Source of the DNA: Bradyrhizobium uaiense
GTDB lineage: Bacteria; Pseudomonadota; Alphaproteobacteria; Rhizobiales; Xanthobacteraceae
DNA: 64,000 bases
NCBI RefSeq assembly: GCF_010811875.1
Contig: NZ_VKHP01000004.1
Span: forward strand, 38,255-102,254
Direction: 5' to 3'
Below are positions 63,073 through 64,000 of this stretch, piece by piece. The number at the start of each line of letters is the position of its first letter. Position 1 is the first letter of the stretch. Under the pieces are notes generated by a model. That model was given only the letters and a program-made list of their open reading frames with translations. It made no database searches and had not been told where the DNA came from. The position numbers and the translations under genes were made by a program.

Positions 63073-64000
63073 ATGCCGCGCGCGCTGAACATATCGGTCG
63101 GGCAATTCACTGATCAGGGCCGCAAGGACACCAATCAGGATTTTCACGGCGTGCTGATCCCCGACGAGCCGCTGCTCGGCTTGAAAGGCATCGCCGTGGT
63201 GCTCGCCGACGGCATCTCCTCGAGCAGCGTCAGCCGCGTCGCCGCGGAGTCCGCGGTCAAGAGCTTCCTGACCGACTATTACTGCACCTCGGAATCCTGG
63301 TCGGTGAAGACCTCGGCGCAGCGGGTGCTGGAGGCGACCAATTCCTGGCTGCACGCGCAAACGCGGCGCAGCCAGAATCCCTACGACAAGGACAAGGGCT
63401 ACGTCTGCACGCTCAGCGCGCTGGTGATCCGGTCGACCACGGCGCATCTGTTCCATGTCGGCGACAGCAGGATCTACCGTGTCGCCGGCAGCAGCCTCGA
63501 GCAACTGACCAACGATCATCGCGTGGTGATCTCCTCGCAGCAGAGTTATCTCGGCCGCGCGCTCGGCGTGAACCCGCAGCTCGAGATCGACTATCAGAAC
63601 CTTCCGCTCGAGCGCGGCGACACCTTCCTGCTGGTGACCGACGGCGTCTACGAGCACGTTCCGGCGCGGCAGCTCGCGAAGACGATCAGGGACGGCGCTG
63701 CCGACCTCGATGCTGCGGCGAAATCGATCGTCGAACAGGCCTATGAGAACGGCAGCCCGGACAATCTCACCGCGCAGATCATCCGGATCGACGAATTGCC
63801 CGACGGCGATGCCAGCGAGGTGTTCGGCCAGCCCACCGAGCTGCCGTTGCCGCCGCTGCTCGATGCACGGGTGCTGTTCGACGGCTATCGCATCGTGCGC
63901 GAGCTGCATGCCTCGCACCGCAGCCATATCTATCTCGCGATCGACGAAGAGAGCGGCACCACGGTCACGATCAAGATCCCCTCGATCGACCTGCGCGACG
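63073..64000 (+). CDS. fused PP2C-type phosphatase / Ser-Thr protein kinase, 5' part
   Basis: The first ~309 codons are in the window; the gene runs off the right edge. GAGGCG precedes the ATG (MPRALNISVGQFTDQGRKDT). Residues ~1-240 are a PP2C phosphatase: RKDTNQDFHG, VVLADGISSSSVSR, HVGDSRIYRVAG, LLVTDGVYEHV and GSPDNLTAQII supply the acidic metal ligands. From ~275 a protein kinase begins: YRIVRELHASHRSHIYLAID, with the beta-3 Lys in TVTIKIPS. A kinase and phosphatase in one chain next to an FNT channel is an arrangement I know from nitrate-assimilation loci of rhizobia. It may adjust nitrogen uptake. Confidence 0.88.
   Translation, partial: MPRALNISVGQFTDQGRKDTNQDFHGVLIPDEPLLGLKGIAVVLADGISSSSVSRVAAESAVKSFLTDYYCTSESWSVKTSAQRVLEATNSWLHAQTRRSQNPYDKDKGYVCTLSALVIRSTTAHLFHVGDSRIYRVAGSSLEQLTNDHRVVISSQQSYLGRALGVNPQLEIDYQNLPLERGDTFLLVTDGVYEHVPARQLAKTIRDGAADLDAAAKSIVEQAYENGSPDNLTAQIIRIDELPDGDASEVFGQPTELPLPPLLDARVLFDGYRIVRELHASHRSHIYLAIDEESGTTVTIKIPSIDLRD

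Overview
The window is about 64 kb of GC-rich chromosomal DNA from an alphaproteobacterium, most likely Bradyrhizobium or a close relative. The D-tartrate dehydratase has the length and active-site numbering of the characterised Bradyrhizobium japonicum enzyme. The repeats between genes, the FixK/FNR-type boxes and the habit of fusing class III cyclases to sensor domains also fit. No rRNA, tRNA, CRISPR array, transposase or phage gene was seen, so this looks like core and near-core genome with one accessory-looking island.

Layout. 1-4.2 kb: alpha-glucan and trehalose metabolism (start of divergent glgE, malQ, a GH15 hydrolase). 4.3-11.7 kb: a tight leftward operon for the upper pentose phosphate / Entner-Doudoroff route (fused tal-pgi, gnd, zwf, pgl, gntK, a HAD phosphatase). 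11.9-13.1 kb: a DsrE-like protein and a small exported protein. 13.6-18.5 kb: the stress cluster prkA-yeaH-spoVR. 18.7-25.6 kb: a solute-binding protein, a three-gene 2-oxoacid:ferredoxin oxidoreductase operon and a small alpha/beta-barrel-like protein. 25.8-31.0 kb: a caspase-like pseudoenzyme and an exported DUF1800/DUF1501 pair.

31.2-42.8 kb is the most unusual part. It holds a 1088-residue adenylate cyclase with a periplasmic NMT1/THI5-type ligand-binding domain, a formylglycine-generating enzyme coupled to a Tat-exported sulfatase, a C-terminal scar of a second sulfatase copy, a further large sulfatase, and an outer-membrane channel. Two perfect TTGAT-N4-ATCAA boxes lie in its control regions. 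Two copies of a ~98-bp repeat flank the sulfatase part. I infer a sulfate-ester scavenging module under low-oxygen and ligand/cAMP control; no such system is known to me.

42.9-50.1 kb: pqqABCDE plus a coupled proline iminopeptidase, then a PQQ-type sugar dehydrogenase and a dihaem cytochrome c, which together make a coherent periplasmic oxidation module. 50.2-53.8 kb: amidase, glutathione peroxidase, DUF3297 and D-tartrate dehydratase. 53.9-58.6 kb: a membrane protein behind a repeated operator, malonyl-CoA decarboxylase, and a divergent AraC regulator / MFS transporter pair. 58.8-61.7 kb: a second cyclase fused to a SUMF1-like domain, a DUF4399 protein and a frameshifted solute-binding protein. 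61.9-64 kb: a sigma-54-type promoter, a formate/nitrite-family transporter and the start of a fused PP2C phosphatase / protein kinase that runs off the window.

Start codons were moved inward from the longest open frame wherever a Shine-Dalgarno, a signal peptide or a known family N-terminus argued for it.
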